64,000 nt of DNA from Kofleriaceae bacterium (lineage in GTDB: Bacteria > Myxococcota_A > Polyangia > Haliangiales > Haliangiaceae). Location: assembly GCA_020633495.1 (NCBI GenBank), contig JACKDR010000001.1, positions 372,001 to 436,000 on the forward strand. The letters are read 5' to 3'. A program made the translations under genes and the position numbers. Each line of letters starts with the position of its first letter. The first letter of the stretch is position 1. This document shows positions 19,169-30,698 of this stretch, piece after piece. Under the pieces are notes generated by a model. It was given only the letters and a program-made list of their open reading frames with translations. It did no database searches and had not been told where the DNA came from.

Positions 19169-19966
19169 ATGGCGACGATCCAGCGCGGCGGCTCCTCGAT
19201 CTACTACGAGGTCACCGGGACCGGCCCGGCGATCGTGCTCGGCCACAGCCTCTTGTGCGACGTCGAGATGTGGCGCGGCGTCGCGCCGGCGCTGGCCGCG
19301 CACCACACCGTGATCAACGTCGAGGCGCGCGGCCACCGCCGGTCGACCGCCGCGGCGCCGTTCACGCTCGAGGATCTGGCCGCCGACTGGCTGGCGATCC
19401 TCGATCGCGAGGGCATCGATCGCGCCGTGCTGTGCGGCCTGTCGATGGGCGGCATGACCGCGATCCGGCTGGCCCTGGTCGCGCCGACGCGGGTCGCCGC
19501 GATGATCCTGATCGACTCCAACGGCGACCGCGAGGAGCCGGCGAAGCGGGCCCAGTACGCCGCGATGGGCGCGATCTACCGGCGCCTCGGCATGCTGCGG
19601 CCGCTGGCCCGGCGCACCGCGACGATCATGCTGGGCCGCACGACCCTGGCGCGGCGCCCCGGGATGGTCGACGAGCTGCGCGCGGTGGTCGCCAACCACG
19701 ACCGTCGCCAGATCCCGCGCGCGCTGCGCGCCGTGTTCGGGCGCGGCCCCATCCTCGACCGCCTCGGCGCGATCGCGTGCCCGACGCTGGTGCTGGTCGG
19801 CGACGAGGATCGCGCGACCCCGGTCGTCAAGTCGGAGCGGCTGGCGTCGGCGATCCCGGGCGCCCGCCTCGAGATCGTGCCCGAGGTCGGCCACCTTTCC
19901 GCGCTCGAGGACCCGGCCGCGATCCTGGCCCGGATCGAGCCGTTCCTCGCCGACCTCGACGGCTGA
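19169..19966 (+). CDS. Alpha/beta hydrolase
   Basis: 265 aa. Complete triad: Ser in CGLSMGGMTA, Asp in LVGDEDRATPV and His in EVGHLSALE. An HSLLCDVEMW oxyanion segment precedes it. The family covers 3-oxoadipate enol-lactonase, haloperoxidase-like esterases and similar; the overall pattern (GPAIVLGHSLL, then NVEARGHRRS) is closest to enol-lactone hydrolases, but no pathway neighbours support that. It starts 10 bp after the DUF2891 frame and 16 bp before the DCC protein, so three genes may form an operon. Confidence 0.85.
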   Translation: MATIQRGGSSIYYEVTGTGPAIVLGHSLLCDVEMWRGVAPALAAHHTVINVEARGHRRSTAAAPFTLEDLAADWLAILDREGIDRAVLCGLSMGGMTAIRLALVAPTRVAAMILIDSNGDREEPAKRAQYAAMGAIYRRLGMLRPLARRTATIMLGRTTLARRPGMVDELRAVVANHDRRQIPRALRAVFGRGPILDRLGAIACPTLVLVGDEDRATPVVKSERLASAIPGARLEIVPEVGHLSALEDPAAILARIEPFLADLDG

Positions 19967-19982
19967 GCTAAGCTTCGCGGGC

Positions 19983-20450
19983 ATGGCCGAGCCCGTCCCC
20001 AGCGCCCCGCGCGCCCCCGCCGACCCCGCCGCCGCCGACGACGCGGCGCCGGTGCCGGCGCGGCTGATCCTCTACGACGGCGTCTGCGGCCTGTGCAGCC
20101 GGTCGGTGCGGTGGCTGATCAAGCGCGATCGCGACCGTGCGCTCCGCTACGCGCCGCTGCAGGGCGACACCGCGACCCGCCTGCGGGCGCGCCACCCCGA
20201 GATCCCGACCACGCTCGAGAGCGTCGTGCTGATCGTCGACGGCAAGGTCTACCTGCGCAGCAAGGCGTTCCTGTACGCGGCCCGGTACCTGACCCGGCCG
20301 TGGCGCTGGGCCTACCACCTCCGGTGGCTGCCCGGCTTCCTGCTCGACCTCGGCTACCGCCTGATCGCGCGGCTGCGCTACCGCATCTGGGGCAAGCACG
20401 ACAGCTGCGAGCTGCCGGCGCCCGACGAGCGGGCCCTGTTCCTGCCGTAG
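19983..20450 (+). CDS. DCC (DUF393) thiol-disulfide oxidoreductase-like protein
   Basis: 155 aa. After a Pro/Ala-rich lead (residues 1-27) comes LILYDGVCGLCSRSVRWLIKRD, with the DxxCxxC (DGVCGLC) signature of the DCC family, then LRYAPLQGDTA and VVLIVDGKVYLRSKAFLYAARYL. These proteins have a thioredoxin-like fold and are presumed redox-active; some carry membrane-peripheral tails, as here (LPGFLLDLGYRLIARLRYRIW). Confidence 0.87.
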   Translation: MAEPVPSAPRAPADPAAADDAAPVPARLILYDGVCGLCSRSVRWLIKRDRDRALRYAPLQGDTATRLRARHPEIPTTLESVVLIVDGKVYLRSKAFLYAARYLTRPWRWAYHLRWLPGFLLDLGYRLIARLRYRIWGKHDSCELPAPDERALFLP

Positions 20451-20458
20451 CCGCGCCC

Positions 20459-20480
20459 CCGGCGGCGGCGCACCCGCCGG
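20459..20480. terminator. GC hairpin between convergent genes
   Basis: A 7-bp perfect stem (ccggcgg/ccgccgg) with an eight-base loop sits between the stops of the plus-strand DCC gene and the minus-strand metallophosphoesterase gene. There is no clear T tract, so this is a weak bidirectional terminator candidate. Confidence 0.3.
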
Positions 20481-20482
20481 CA

Positions 20483-21721
20483 TCAGCTCAGCAGCGCCGC
20501 CAGCTCGAGCAGCGGCACCTCCTCGCCCGGCTTGTCGGCCTCGTTGAGCTCGGCGTCGATCAGGTGCAGGACCGCGCTGCCGCGCGCCGCGGCGCGGACG
20601 CCGGCGTGGTAGGTGACGGCGTCGCCGTCGACGATCAGCGTGCGCAGGCCGCCTCGGGTCAGGGCCGCGGCGTCGGGCGCGATCCAGCCGCGCAGCTCGG
20701 TGAGGCACTTGCGGTGGTTGGTGTGGCCGGCGATCTGGGCCAGACCGGCGGGCAGCTCGCGGGGGTGGAAGCGGCGCCGCCGCGGGTCGGTCTCCCACGC
20801 CCGGTCGACCCGATCGGCGGCGGTCGGCGGGCGGTCCGGGTTCGACGGCCGGTGATAGAGCAGCCCGCCGCCCTCGTCGGGCTGGCGCCCCGGCAGGTGC
20901 AGCGGCGCCAGATCGAGCGGGTCGAGGCGGCCGGCCTGCCACGCCGCGCGCCGGGCCTCGACCGCGGCGGCGAGGTGGCGATCGAGCGCCGCCGCCAGCT
21001 CGACCGCGCCGGTGCCGACGCCGAGCTGGTCGACCTCGCGCGTGGTCACGCCGGCGTGGGTCAACAGCGCGGTGCGGCCGTCGCCGAGGCGCCCGGCGGC
21101 GGCGAGCCGGAACCTCCCGGCCAGGAGCATCGCCATCACCAGCGCGCGCTGCGCCTCGCCGTACGAGGCGTAGTCGCGCGCGATCAGGCCGGGGGTCGGC
21201 ACCTCGGGGAACGCGGGCTCGAACTCGGCGCGCAGCCGGCGCCGGTACTCGTCGGGCACCGCGCTGGCCAGCGGCGCCAGCGCGGCCGCCGCGGCCTGGG
21301 CCGCGGCGAAGCGGGCGTCCGACAGCCCGATCAGCTCCTGGACCCGCGCGACGTCGTGGTTGCCCGCCAGGATCACCGCCTGCTGCGGGTGGTGCTCGGC
21401 GAGCCAGCGCAGGATCGCGGTGCCGTCGCGGCGGGGATCGGTGTCGTCGTGCGATCGGTAGTCGAAGTGATCGCCGATCGACACCAGCTGGACGTCGTCG
21501 GCCAGGAAGCCGTCGATGCCGAGCAGCTCGTGGGCGACCAGGACCTCGACGAAGCGCTCCAGCGAGGTCTGCGGATCGCCGATCACGCGCACCCGGGTCG
21601 GCGGCCGCGGCGGCGCCGGCCGGGGCGCCGCGAGCGGCTTGCCCGCCAGCTCGCGGGCGCGGGCCACGGTCGCGGTGAAGGTGAGGCTGATTCCGCCGCT
21701 GAGGTCCGATCGCATCGGCAT
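20483..21721 (-). CDS. Metallophosphoesterase (calcineurin-like)
   Basis: 412 aa. The five metal-ligand blocks are in order: GDPQTS (Asp with Gln replacing the usual xHG), GDHFDY, GNHDVARV, LTHAGVT and GHTNHRK. This is a binuclear Ser/Thr-phosphatase-like phosphoesterase of bis(5'-nucleosyl)-tetraphosphatase type. The substrate is not clear. The ATG at 21721 lies a few bases from the 3' end of a group II intron inserted directly upstream in the same orientation. The Shine-Dalgarno-like AGGAT is in or at the edge of the intron, so expression may depend on read-through or splicing. Confidence 0.85.
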   Translation of the reverse strand: MPMRSDLSGGISLTFTATVARARELAGKPLAAPRPAPPRPPTRVRVIGDPQTSLERFVEVLVAHELLGIDGFLADDVQLVSIGDHFDYRSHDDTDPRRDGTAILRWLAEHHPQQAVILAGNHDVARVQELIGLSDARFAAAQAAAAALAPLASAVPDEYRRRLRAEFEPAFPEVPTPGLIARDYASYGEAQRALVMAMLLAGRFRLAAAGRLGDGRTALLTHAGVTTREVDQLGVGTGAVELAAALDRHLAAAVEARRAAWQAGRLDPLDLAPLHLPGRQPDEGGGLLYHRPSNPDRPPTAADRVDRAWETDPRRRRFHPRELPAGLAQIAGHTNHRKCLTELRGWIAPDAAALTRGGLRTLIVDGDAVTYHAGVRAAARGSAVLHLIDAELNEADKPGEEVPLLELAALLS

Positions 21722-23735
21722 TGGTAGATCCTACTTTCCTCCGCCTTTGGGGCGGGCTGTCGCAAGACCCCCGTTCAAACCGTGCGTGCGGATTTCCCGC
21801 ACACGGCTTACCGGTGGTCGGTCAGGGAGCGGCATCGTACGGTCGCCGGGATAGCGGACAGTCCCGCGCAAGCGGTGGAGCCCGAGGCGAACGAACTCAT
21901 CGCGGGTCCAGCGCGCCATCTCGCCGGGCCGCAGGTTCCGGCCCTTGCGCTTGCGCACCAGGGCACGGAGCCGCTGCCAGACGTAGCTGTCGAGCTGATT
22001 GAACTTCCGCGCGGCGTTGCCGGTCTTGAAGTAGTTGCCCCAGCCGCGCAGCACCGGGTTGAGCGTCGCGATCGTCTCGCGAAAATCCCGGTGACACGCC
22101 GCTCGCGGGGTCAACTCCTTCACGCGCTGACGCACCCGCTTCATGCTCCGGTCCGACGGCCAGCGCTGCAGGAAGTAGCGTCGCTTCTTCTCCGCGGCCC
22201 AGATCCGTCCCGACATGCGCTTGTGCAGGTGACACCCCAGGAAGTCGAAGCCCGCCTTTCCGTCGGCAAGCTCGACTCTCCGGGTCTTCTCCGGGTGCAG
22301 TTCCAGCTTCAGACGCTTGAAGATGATCTTCACGCACCGTTCCGCTTCCTCGACCTTCGCCTTCGTATCGCACAGGATGACGAAGTCGTCCGCGTACCGG
22401 ACGAGCGTCCCCAGGTGGGCACACTGCCTCGTCCACCGCTCGTCGAGGAACGCCAGGTAGATGTTCGAGAGCAACGGCGAGATCACGCCGCCCTGCGGCA
22501 CTCCGCTGAGCATCGCGATCGCGCGCCCCTCCTCCATCACCCCGGCCTCGAGCCACATCCGGATCAGCCTCAGCACCCGCCGGTCGCTCACCCGCCGCCT
22601 CACGCGCTCCATCAACACCCCGTGATCGAGGCTACCGAAGAAGTCGTGGATATCGGCGTCCAGCACGTGGTTGCCCCCGCGCGCCCCTCGGACGCGCAGG
22701 ACCTCCAGCGCCTGCGTCGCGCTGCGACCGGGCCGGAACCCGTATGAGCAGTCCTGGAAGTCGACCTCGAAGATCGGCTCGAGCACCAGCTTCGTCGCCG
22801 CCTGCACCACGCGATCGCGCACCGTCGGGATCCCCAGTCCTCGCCGTCCTCCGTTCGCTTTCGGGATCCAGCACCGCCGCACCGCTTGCGGTCGGTACGT
22901 GCCTGCGCGGAGCCGCTCGCCGAGATCCGCGATGAACGCGTCCTCGCCGAGCGTGCGGATCGCGGCAATCGACTCCTCGTCGATACCCGCCGATCCACCG
23001 TTCCGCGCGACCCGCCTCCACGCTTCCCGGAGGATGTCAGCCCTCCAGATACGGTCGTACAGCGCGTGGAAGCGCCTTCCCGGCCCTCGCTTGGCCGCCT
23101 CCCCAGACGTCGTTGCAGCCGCTGCGTGGTCGACCGGCATACGACGGTCGGGGAGTTGGATCGCCGGCGGGAGGGGTTACCTGTTCCGCGTTCCGCGACC
23201 ATGCCCTTGTGCCTGCGGCCTTCGCCGTCATGACCACCCCAGGGACCCTTCCCTCCGCCGGCGTTCTGCGGCGCCGGCCTCCTCGGTACTACGATCCCTC
23301 GGACTTCCGCTGCACCGCGGTCGCACCGGCACTCGGCCTCCTCGATTCGCGTCGCCCCGACAAGGGCCGTGCAGACGGATCTCCCGTGTTCCGTGCTTCT
23401 CCTTGAACGCGTGCTGCGCCCCCTACCCCGGAGGGACGCGACGACCGCTTCGGATCTCGATCGTCGCGCGTGGCCTTCGCCGTGACATGAGCGGCTCGGC
23501 TCCCCCATTGTTTCTCTGTCGAGACTGCAGGCTTCACTTCATGTTGCGGCCCGCGTTCTTGCTCCCCGGTGTTCCCGGGCTCCTGACGCCGCGCTTCGGC
23601 ACCGAGGATCTCTCCTCGCTCCGGCGGCCTGCTACCCGGCGCTCCGACGCCTACCGGGACGGGACTTCCACCCGCTGGAGAAGCGCAGCAAGACGCATCC
23701 TGCCCCTGCGGGCCATCGGCGTCGTCACGGCGCAC
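21722..23735 (-). mobile_element. Group II intron with maturase gene
   Basis: About 2.0 kb. The 5' end fits GTGCG at 23735 reading down, the conserved group II start. The following about 600 nt of RNA domains I-III includes typical conserved blocks (for example AACACGGGAGAT near 23390 and GAAGTCCGAGG near 23300). The reverse-transcriptase gene follows, then domain V as a clear hairpin with AGCCGTGTGCGG, GAAA loop and CGCACGCACGGTT (about 21775-21810). A domain VI-like segment ends near 21722-21730. The exact 3' boundary is uncertain by several bases. Base composition is lower in GC than the host genes, consistent with transfer. Confidence 0.88.
21731..23140 (-). CDS. ltrA: Group II intron reverse transcriptase/maturase
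   Basis: 469 aa. Reverse-transcriptase blocks RT0-RT7: RRCWIPKANGGRRGLGIPTVRDRVVQ, DCSYGFRPGRSATQAL, VLDADIHDFFGSLDH (first catalytic Asp), SGVPQGGVISPLLSNIYL, and RYADDFVIL (YADD active site), then FLGCHLHK. Maturase X-domain with NPVLRGWGNYFKTGN and a C-terminus that reads through domain V (RVREIRTHGLNGG). It has no obvious HNH endonuclease, so mobility would use nicks at replication forks. It binds its intron RNA to help splicing and retrohoming. No frameshift is seen, so it may be active. Confidence 0.93.
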   Translation of the reverse strand: MPVDHAAAATTSGEAAKRGPGRRFHALYDRIWRADILREAWRRVARNGGSAGIDEESIAAIRTLGEDAFIADLGERLRAGTYRPQAVRRCWIPKANGGRRGLGIPTVRDRVVQAATKLVLEPIFEVDFQDCSYGFRPGRSATQALEVLRVRGARGGNHVLDADIHDFFGSLDHGVLMERVRRRVSDRRVLRLIRMWLEAGVMEEGRAIAMLSGVPQGGVISPLLSNIYLAFLDERWTRQCAHLGTLVRYADDFVILCDTKAKVEEAERCVKIIFKRLKLELHPEKTRRVELADGKAGFDFLGCHLHKRMSGRIWAAEKKRRYFLQRWPSDRSMKRVRQRVKELTPRAACHRDFRETIATLNPVLRGWGNYFKTGNAARKFNQLDSYVWQRLRALVRKRKGRNLRPGEMARWTRDEFVRLGLHRLRGTVRYPGDRTMPLPDRPPVSRVREIRTHGLNGGLATARPKGGGK

Positions 23736-23953
23736 CATGATCGAAGCGTACTCCCAGCTCCCGGCCCGGCGGAGGTGTCCGATCCCCGGACGAATGTGAC
23801 CCGGCTTCCCCGAAAAAAGCGCGATTCAGCGCAGTTGAACCGTGTTCCTTACCTCCCGTTAACACGCCGTGCATGTGGCGGACGCGTTCGCCCGCTAGCG
23901 TCCTTTCGCGTCGGGCAAGGACCTGCATCGCCCGACGAGGAGGAGAGGAACAG

Positions 23954-25283
23954 ATGCTCACCCGCACCGCCCCCGCCCTGGCCCTGGCCCTGGTCGCCGC
24001 GCTCGCGCCCGACGCCAGCGCCCAGCCGACCAACGACCCGGCGACGCCGACCCCACCCGCCGCGGCCGCGCGCGCCGCTGCCGGCGCCCGCGCCGGCGGC
24101 GGACGCCACCGCGACCGACGCCGCGCCCGCGCCCGCGCCTGAGGCCGACGTCGAGCCGGCGCCCGAGGCCGCGCCCGCCCCCGCCGAGGTCGCGGTCGCC
24201 GACGCCGACGTCGCCGACGACGCCGCGGTCGCCGCCGCGCCGGAGGCGCACTGGTACGACGCGCTCATGGTCAACGGCTTCGCGTCGGTGGGCTTCACGC
24301 TCAACACCAACCGGCCCGCCGACGACGCCAACCAGCTGCGGGTCTTCGACACCGAGGACAACGCGTTCAACGTCGACGTCATCGAGCTGGTGGTGCAGAA
24401 GCCCGCCGCGGAGCCGGGTCAGGCCGGCTTCCGCATCGACCTGACCGCGGGCTCGGCGATCCCGGCGGCGACCGCGTCGGCCGGCCTGTTCCGCGACGCC
24501 GACGGCGTCGCCCAGGACGTCGACCTGCAGCAGGCGGTGGTCTCGTACATCGGCAACGTCGGGGGCAAGGGCCTGCGGCTCGACGTCGGCAAGTTCGTCA
24601 CCCACATGGGCTACGAGCTGATCGAGGGCTACGACGGCTACAACGACAACTACTCGCGGTCGATCCTCTTCGGCTACGCGATCCCGTTCACCCACACCGG
24701 CGTCAAGCTCGGCTACCCGCTGACCGACAAGATCTCGGGCATGGTGATGATCGCCAACGGCTGGGACAACGTGAAGGACAACAACAGCGGCAAGACGCTC
24801 GGCCTGCAGCTGGCCGGCAGCTTCGACGCGGTGGCCGCCTACCTCAACTACGTCGGCGGCCCCGAGCAGGACGGCGACAACGGCAACCTCCGCCACGTCG
24901 TCGACCTGGTCGCGACCTACGCGGCGTCCGACGTCCTGTCGTTCGGCCTCAACGGCGACTACGGCTACGAGGCCAACGCCGCCGGCATGGGCGACCAGGC
25001 CGCGACCTGGATGGGCGCGGCGCTGTACGCCAAGTGGAGCGCGTCCGACGCCGTGTCGCTGGCGCTGCGCGGCGAGGTCTTCGACGACGCCGACGGCGTC
25101 CGCACCGGCGCGGCGCAGACCGTCTACGAGGGCACGCTCAGCCCCTCGGTGAAGCTCGGAGACAACGTCGTGCTGCGCGGCGACGTCCGCTTCGACCGGT
25201 CGTCGGTCGAGTCGTTCATGACCTCGGACGGGACCTCCAAGCAGCAGGTCACGGTCGCGCTCAACGCCATCGGCGTGATGTAG
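23954..25283 (+). pseudogene. Outer-membrane beta-barrel porin (OmpL/BBP2-like), frameshifted in linker
   Basis: A good ribosome site (GAGGAGGAGAGG) precedes ATG 23954. The first about 40 codons give a clear Sec signal (LALALVAALAPDASAQ) and a Pro/Ala linker. The rest is open in the frame one base later: PAPAPAADATATD, then a barrel starting YDALMVNGFASVGFTLNTN with alternating strands, DVGKFVTHMGYELIEGYDGYNDNYSRS, and GYAIPFTHTGVKLGY, a hallmark of the putative beta-barrel porin-2 family. One base too many (or two too few) in the GC-rich linker near 24060-24100 separates the halves. The barrel itself is intact, so a sequencing error is likely. It should be a diffusion pore in the outer membrane. 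Confidence 0.75.
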
Positions 25284-25358
25284 CCCCGACGGGGCGCCCC
25301 CGCGATCCCGACGCCCGCGAGGCCCGCCTCGCGGGCGTCGTTGTTGTAAGGTCCGGCG

Positions 25359-26279
25359 GTGCACCGTCGACCCCTCGTCCTGGCCGTGCTGGCAGGCGCG
25401 CTCGCGCTGACCGGCTGCAAGAGCTGTCGCAAGACGTCGTCGTCCAGCGCGCCTCCCGCCGCGGCCGCGCCGGGAGGCGACGCCGGCGCCCCCGGGCTCG
25501 CCCACAAGAAGCTGCCGCCGGCGACCGAGCCCGATCCCGACTACGAGGCGCGCCGCGACGAGCTGCTGCGCCGGGGCAACCCGGAGATGATGAAGCCGGG
25601 TGAGGTCATCGACGTCAACGCCGAGCCCGAGGTGTCGGCGGCCGAGATGATCAAGCCGGTGTCCAAGGACGTCATGATGGTCAAGGACATCAAGGTCGAC
25701 CTCGCGAAGGGACGCGCCGAGCTCCCGGCCCACGTCTCCCTCAACATGGGTCCGCTCGAGTTCGTCGCGGTCACCACCGGCGGCAAGGCCTACGAGAGCC
25801 TGCTGACCGTCGACTCGAGCGTGGTCGAGCTGCGCCTCGCGCTGACCCTGCTCGGCTTCGAAGGCGTCGTCCCCGACGCCCAGGGCGGCCTGCCGCCCGC
25901 CGACGACAGCAACAGCGTCCACCTGCTGCTGCGGGTCGGCGACAAGGAGGCGCCCATCGGCGACTTCATGATCGACCGCCGCACCGGCAAGCCGGCGCAG
26001 GACGCCGCCTGGCAGGTGGTCGGCTTCGACGACGCGGGCCGCAAGAGCGCGCTGACCACCAAGCAGCTGGCGACCGTGATCGCCCGTGACGCCGAGGTCC
26101 CGCTGCGGATCACGACGGACGCCGGCAACCCGTACGCCGGACCCGATCAGGGCCTGGTGCCCAACAGCGCCGCGCTCCCGGCGGCCACCAGCGACGTCGT
26201 CCTGATCCTCCAGCGCCACGGCGCGGCGCCCCAGGATACCCGTAGCCCCGGCGCCGCCGTCGACAAGGTGCAGCCATGA
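25359..26279 (+). CDS. YdjY-like lipoprotein
   Basis: 306 aa from GTG 25359. Lipoprotein signal LAVLAGALALTGC with lipobox LTGC, then a Ser/Pro/Ala linker. The core (GRAELPAHVSLNMGPLEFVAVTTGGKAYESLLTVD, then LALTLLGFEG) resembles the YdjY domain, named from E. coli; its role is unknown. A later PIGDFMIDRRTGKP and an LQRHG end complete the domain. It overlaps the O-methyltransferase gene by 4 bp (ATGA), suggesting coupling, although a surface lipoprotein and a cytosolic enzyme are an odd pair. Confidence 0.75.
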   Translation: MHRRPLVLAVLAGALALTGCKSCRKTSSSSAPPAAAAPGGDAGAPGLAHKKLPPATEPDPDYEARRDELLRRGNPEMMKPGEVIDVNAEPEVSAAEMIKPVSKDVMMVKDIKVDLAKGRAELPAHVSLNMGPLEFVAVTTGGKAYESLLTVDSSVVELRLALTLLGFEGVVPDAQGGLPPADDSNSVHLLLRVGDKEAPIGDFMIDRRTGKPAQDAAWQVVGFDDAGRKSALTTKQLATVIARDAEVPLRITTDAGNPYAGPDQGLVPNSAALPAATSDVVLILQRHGAAPQDTRSPGAAVDKVQP

Positions 26280-27271
26280 ACCCGACCCGGATCCTCGACC
26301 TCGCCAGCGCGTTCTGGAGCTCGGCCGCGCTGCTGTCGGCCGTCGAGCTCGGCCTGTTCGCTGCGCTCGACGGCGCCGCCGACGGCGTCACCGCCGACGA
26401 GGTCGCGCGCCGCGCCGGCGTGGCCGCGCGCCCGGCCGCGATGCTGCTCGACGCGGTGGTCGCGCTCGGCCTGTGCAGCCGCGACGGCGACCGCTACCGC
26501 AACACCCCGGAGGCGGCGACGTTCCTGGTCCCCGGCAAGCCCGGCTCGCTGGCCGGCGCCCTCGGCTACAACGCGCGCCTGTTCGGCGCGTGGGCGCGGC
26601 TCGCCGAGGCGGTGCGGACCGACGCGCCGATCGTGACGACGCCGACCTACGTCGGCAAGGACGCTGCCGGCACGCGCGCGTTCGTCGAGGGCATGCACCA
26701 CCGCGCGCTCGGCATGGCCCAGACCCTGCTGGGCGCGGTCGATCTCACCGGCCGCAAGCACCTGGTCGACGTCGCCGGCGGTCCCGGCACCCTGTCGGTC
26801 CTGCTCGCCCGCAAGCACCCCGAGCTGCGCGCCACCGTCCTCGAGCTGCCAGGCATCGCCGCGGTCGGCCGCGAGCTGGTCGCGGCGCAGGGCCTGGCCG
26901 ACCGGGTCGTCCACCGCGACGCCGACGTCTTCGTCGACGACCTGGGCAGCGGCTACGACGCCGCGCTGGTGTCGGGCCTGCTGCACCGCGAGCCGCCCGA
27001 CGTCTGCCGCGAGCTGCTGCGGCGCCTGCACGCCGCGGTCGAGCCCGGTGGCGTCGTCTACCTGATCGACGTCATGCGCGACGACAGCCGGGTCGGCCCG
27101 CCGTTCGCAGCGCTGTTCGCGCTCAACATGCTCTTGACCAGCGAGCGCGGCGGCTGCCACGCCGACGTCGACCACGCGGCCTGGCTCGAGGACGTCGGCT
27201 TCGGCGACGTCGCGATCACCCGTCCGGTCGCGCCCGCGGTCCACACCGTGGTCCGCGCGACCCGTCGCTAG
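26276..27271 (+). CDS. SAM-dependent O-methyltransferase
   Basis: 331 aa. N-terminal winged-helix dimerisation domain (AALLSAVELGLFAALDG, VTADEVARRAGVAARPAAMLLDAVVALGL) and a C-terminal Rossmann domain with motif I VDVAGGPGTLSVLLA. It belongs to the O-methyltransferase family of acetylserotonin O-methyltransferase, CrtF and BchU. Histidines and Asp near the active site (HREPPDVC, DVMRDD) are present. The substrate is unknown; such enzymes often act in secondary metabolism. It converges with the OmpA gene across a strong hairpin. Confidence 0.87.
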   Translation: MNPTRILDLASAFWSSAALLSAVELGLFAALDGAADGVTADEVARRAGVAARPAAMLLDAVVALGLCSRDGDRYRNTPEAATFLVPGKPGSLAGALGYNARLFGAWARLAEAVRTDAPIVTTPTYVGKDAAGTRAFVEGMHHRALGMAQTLLGAVDLTGRKHLVDVAGGPGTLSVLLARKHPELRATVLELPGIAAVGRELVAAQGLADRVVHRDADVFVDDLGSGYDAALVSGLLHREPPDVCRELLRRLHAAVEPGGVVYLIDVMRDDSRVGPPFAALFALNMLLTSERGGCHADVDHAAWLEDVGFGDVAITRPVAPAVHTVVRATRR

Positions 27272-27421
27272 CGGGCCGAGCTACGCGGCGCGGCCGGGCG
27301 TGGCGCGGCCTGGTCCGGCGCCCGTGCCCCTGCCCGTGCCCGATCTGGACTCGGGCGCGCCGCCGTCGCACGTCGCCCGCCCGGCCGCGACGGTGCCCCT
27401 TCACACGCCCCGAAACGCGCG

Positions 27422-27449
27422 ACGGCGCGACGGTCTCCCGTCGCGCCGT
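27422..27449. terminator. Bidirectional terminator hairpin
   Basis: A perfect 12-bp stem (acggcgcgacgg/ccgtcgcgccgt) with a 4-base loop lies between the convergent O-methyltransferase and OmpA genes. A second 7-bp hairpin (ccccggg/cccgggg) follows at about 27466-27483. Strength and place suit transcription termination from both sides, although a T tract is poor as usual in this GC range. Confidence 0.6.
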
Positions 27450-27491
27450 GGCAGGACACGATGTCCCCGGGCTTTCCCGGGGCGGCGGAGG

Positions 27492-29309
<1,818 letters not shown>

Positions 29310-30653
29310 GGGTCCTCCCCCGCACGCCCCGCAGGGGACGCGCCAAGACGATCGAGCCCGAGAGCGCGGTCGAAGTCGACCTCGAGCAGCATGAACGAAC
29401 AGGACGGGCAGATCAGCCAGCCCGGCACCGGGAAGCGGCGCGCGGCGCGCAGGGCGTACAGCTCGCGCTGCAGCCTGACGTAGAGCGTCGGCGGGATGCC
29501 GTCGGTGATCTTGTAGCTGGTGCCGTCGATCGGCCACAGCGGCGAGTACAGCGGCGCGATGCCGTGATCGAGCAGGAACGTGGCGCCCTCGACGACGCTG
29601 GCGACGAAGGCGTCGTGCGACAGGCACGGCCCCGGCGGCACCAGCTCGAGCCCGGCGACGAACGCCGAGCCGACGTTGCCGCGGCCGAAGGCGTCGACGG
29701 CGCCGAGCAGGCCGTCGATCCAGCGCTGCCGGCCGACGTACTTGGCCTTGCCCGGGCAGCACGCCTCGAAGGTGGCGGCGTCCCAGGTCTCGAGGTTGTA
29801 GCAGGCGCTGTCGGCGCCGGCGTCGCGGTAGCGGCGCGACCCGGCGGGGTCGACCGCGCCGGAGCCGATCGTGACCCGCAGCCGGTCACCGACGCCGCGG
29901 CGCACCGCCTCGATCACCGGCAGGAAGCGCTCGACCTCGAGGACGGGGTCGAGCACCGAGCCCCCGGTGATGTAGACGTGGCGGGCGTGCGGCGCGCTGG
30001 GCTCGTCGACGCCGGCCGCGGCGGCGCGCAGCACCGCCTCGATGCGCTTCGGGGTCAGCTCGTCGAGGGCGAGCCGGCCCTGCTCCTGGCCGAGGGTCAG
30101 GGACCGCCGGTCGAACCGGCCGTAGGCGCAGAACGAGCACTTCTGGGGCGCGCCCGGCCCGCCGCCGTCGGCGCGCTCGGCCCGGACCGAGAAGTACTCG
30201 CAGCCGGGCGCGACGTTGACGACGATCATGTCGCCGAGCTGCTCGGCGCCGGCGGCGAACGCGTCGAGGCCGTCCGCGGTGCGGAAGTCCTGCCAGCCGT
30301 GCTTGCGCACGAACTGGACCTCGCACAGCTCGCGGGGCGCGGCGCCGACCGACCACAGGGCGTAGCGCCCGGCGTCGTCGCGCCGGACCTCCATGCCCGC
30401 CCGATCGTCGACGCGGATCCGCGCCACCGCCTGGCCCCCGAGATCGAACAGGTACGGCACCTGGATGCTGTCGACCTGGCCCGACTCGTGGCGCCGTCGG
30501 TAGGGATAGAAGTTCGGCGCGGCCCCCTCCTCGACCGCGCGCGCGAGCGCGTCGGTGAAGCGAAGACCTCCGAACATGAGCTCCGCCTTCCAGAGGACGA
30601 TCTCCGGCAGGTCGGGGAAGTGTTCGCGCAGCGCGAGCTCCATGGGAAATGGC

Positions 30654-30690
30654 GGAAGGGGCCGGCCGCGCGAGCGACCGGCCCCTTTCC
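30654..30690 (-). terminator. Terminator after the PKD/Fn3 protein gene
   Basis: Near-perfect 12-bp stem (ggaaggggccgg with ccggcccctttcc) in the 55 bp between the giant protein's stop (30699) and the radical SAM start (30643). It should end minus-strand transcription of the giant gene, which means that the radical SAM gene has its own promoter in this short gap or relies on read-through. Confidence 0.7.
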
Positions 30691-30698
30691 GTGAAGAG

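Noticed and set aside
22671..23950. A plus-strand frame running through the intron into the porin gene
   Set aside because: It is antisense to the intron maturase and RNA domains; the porin has its own ribosome site and signal peptide at 23954.
23736..23953. Sigma-70 promoter (ttgaac at about 23835) before the porin gene
   Set aside because: The spacing and -10 match are too weak to report as a feature in this sequence composition.
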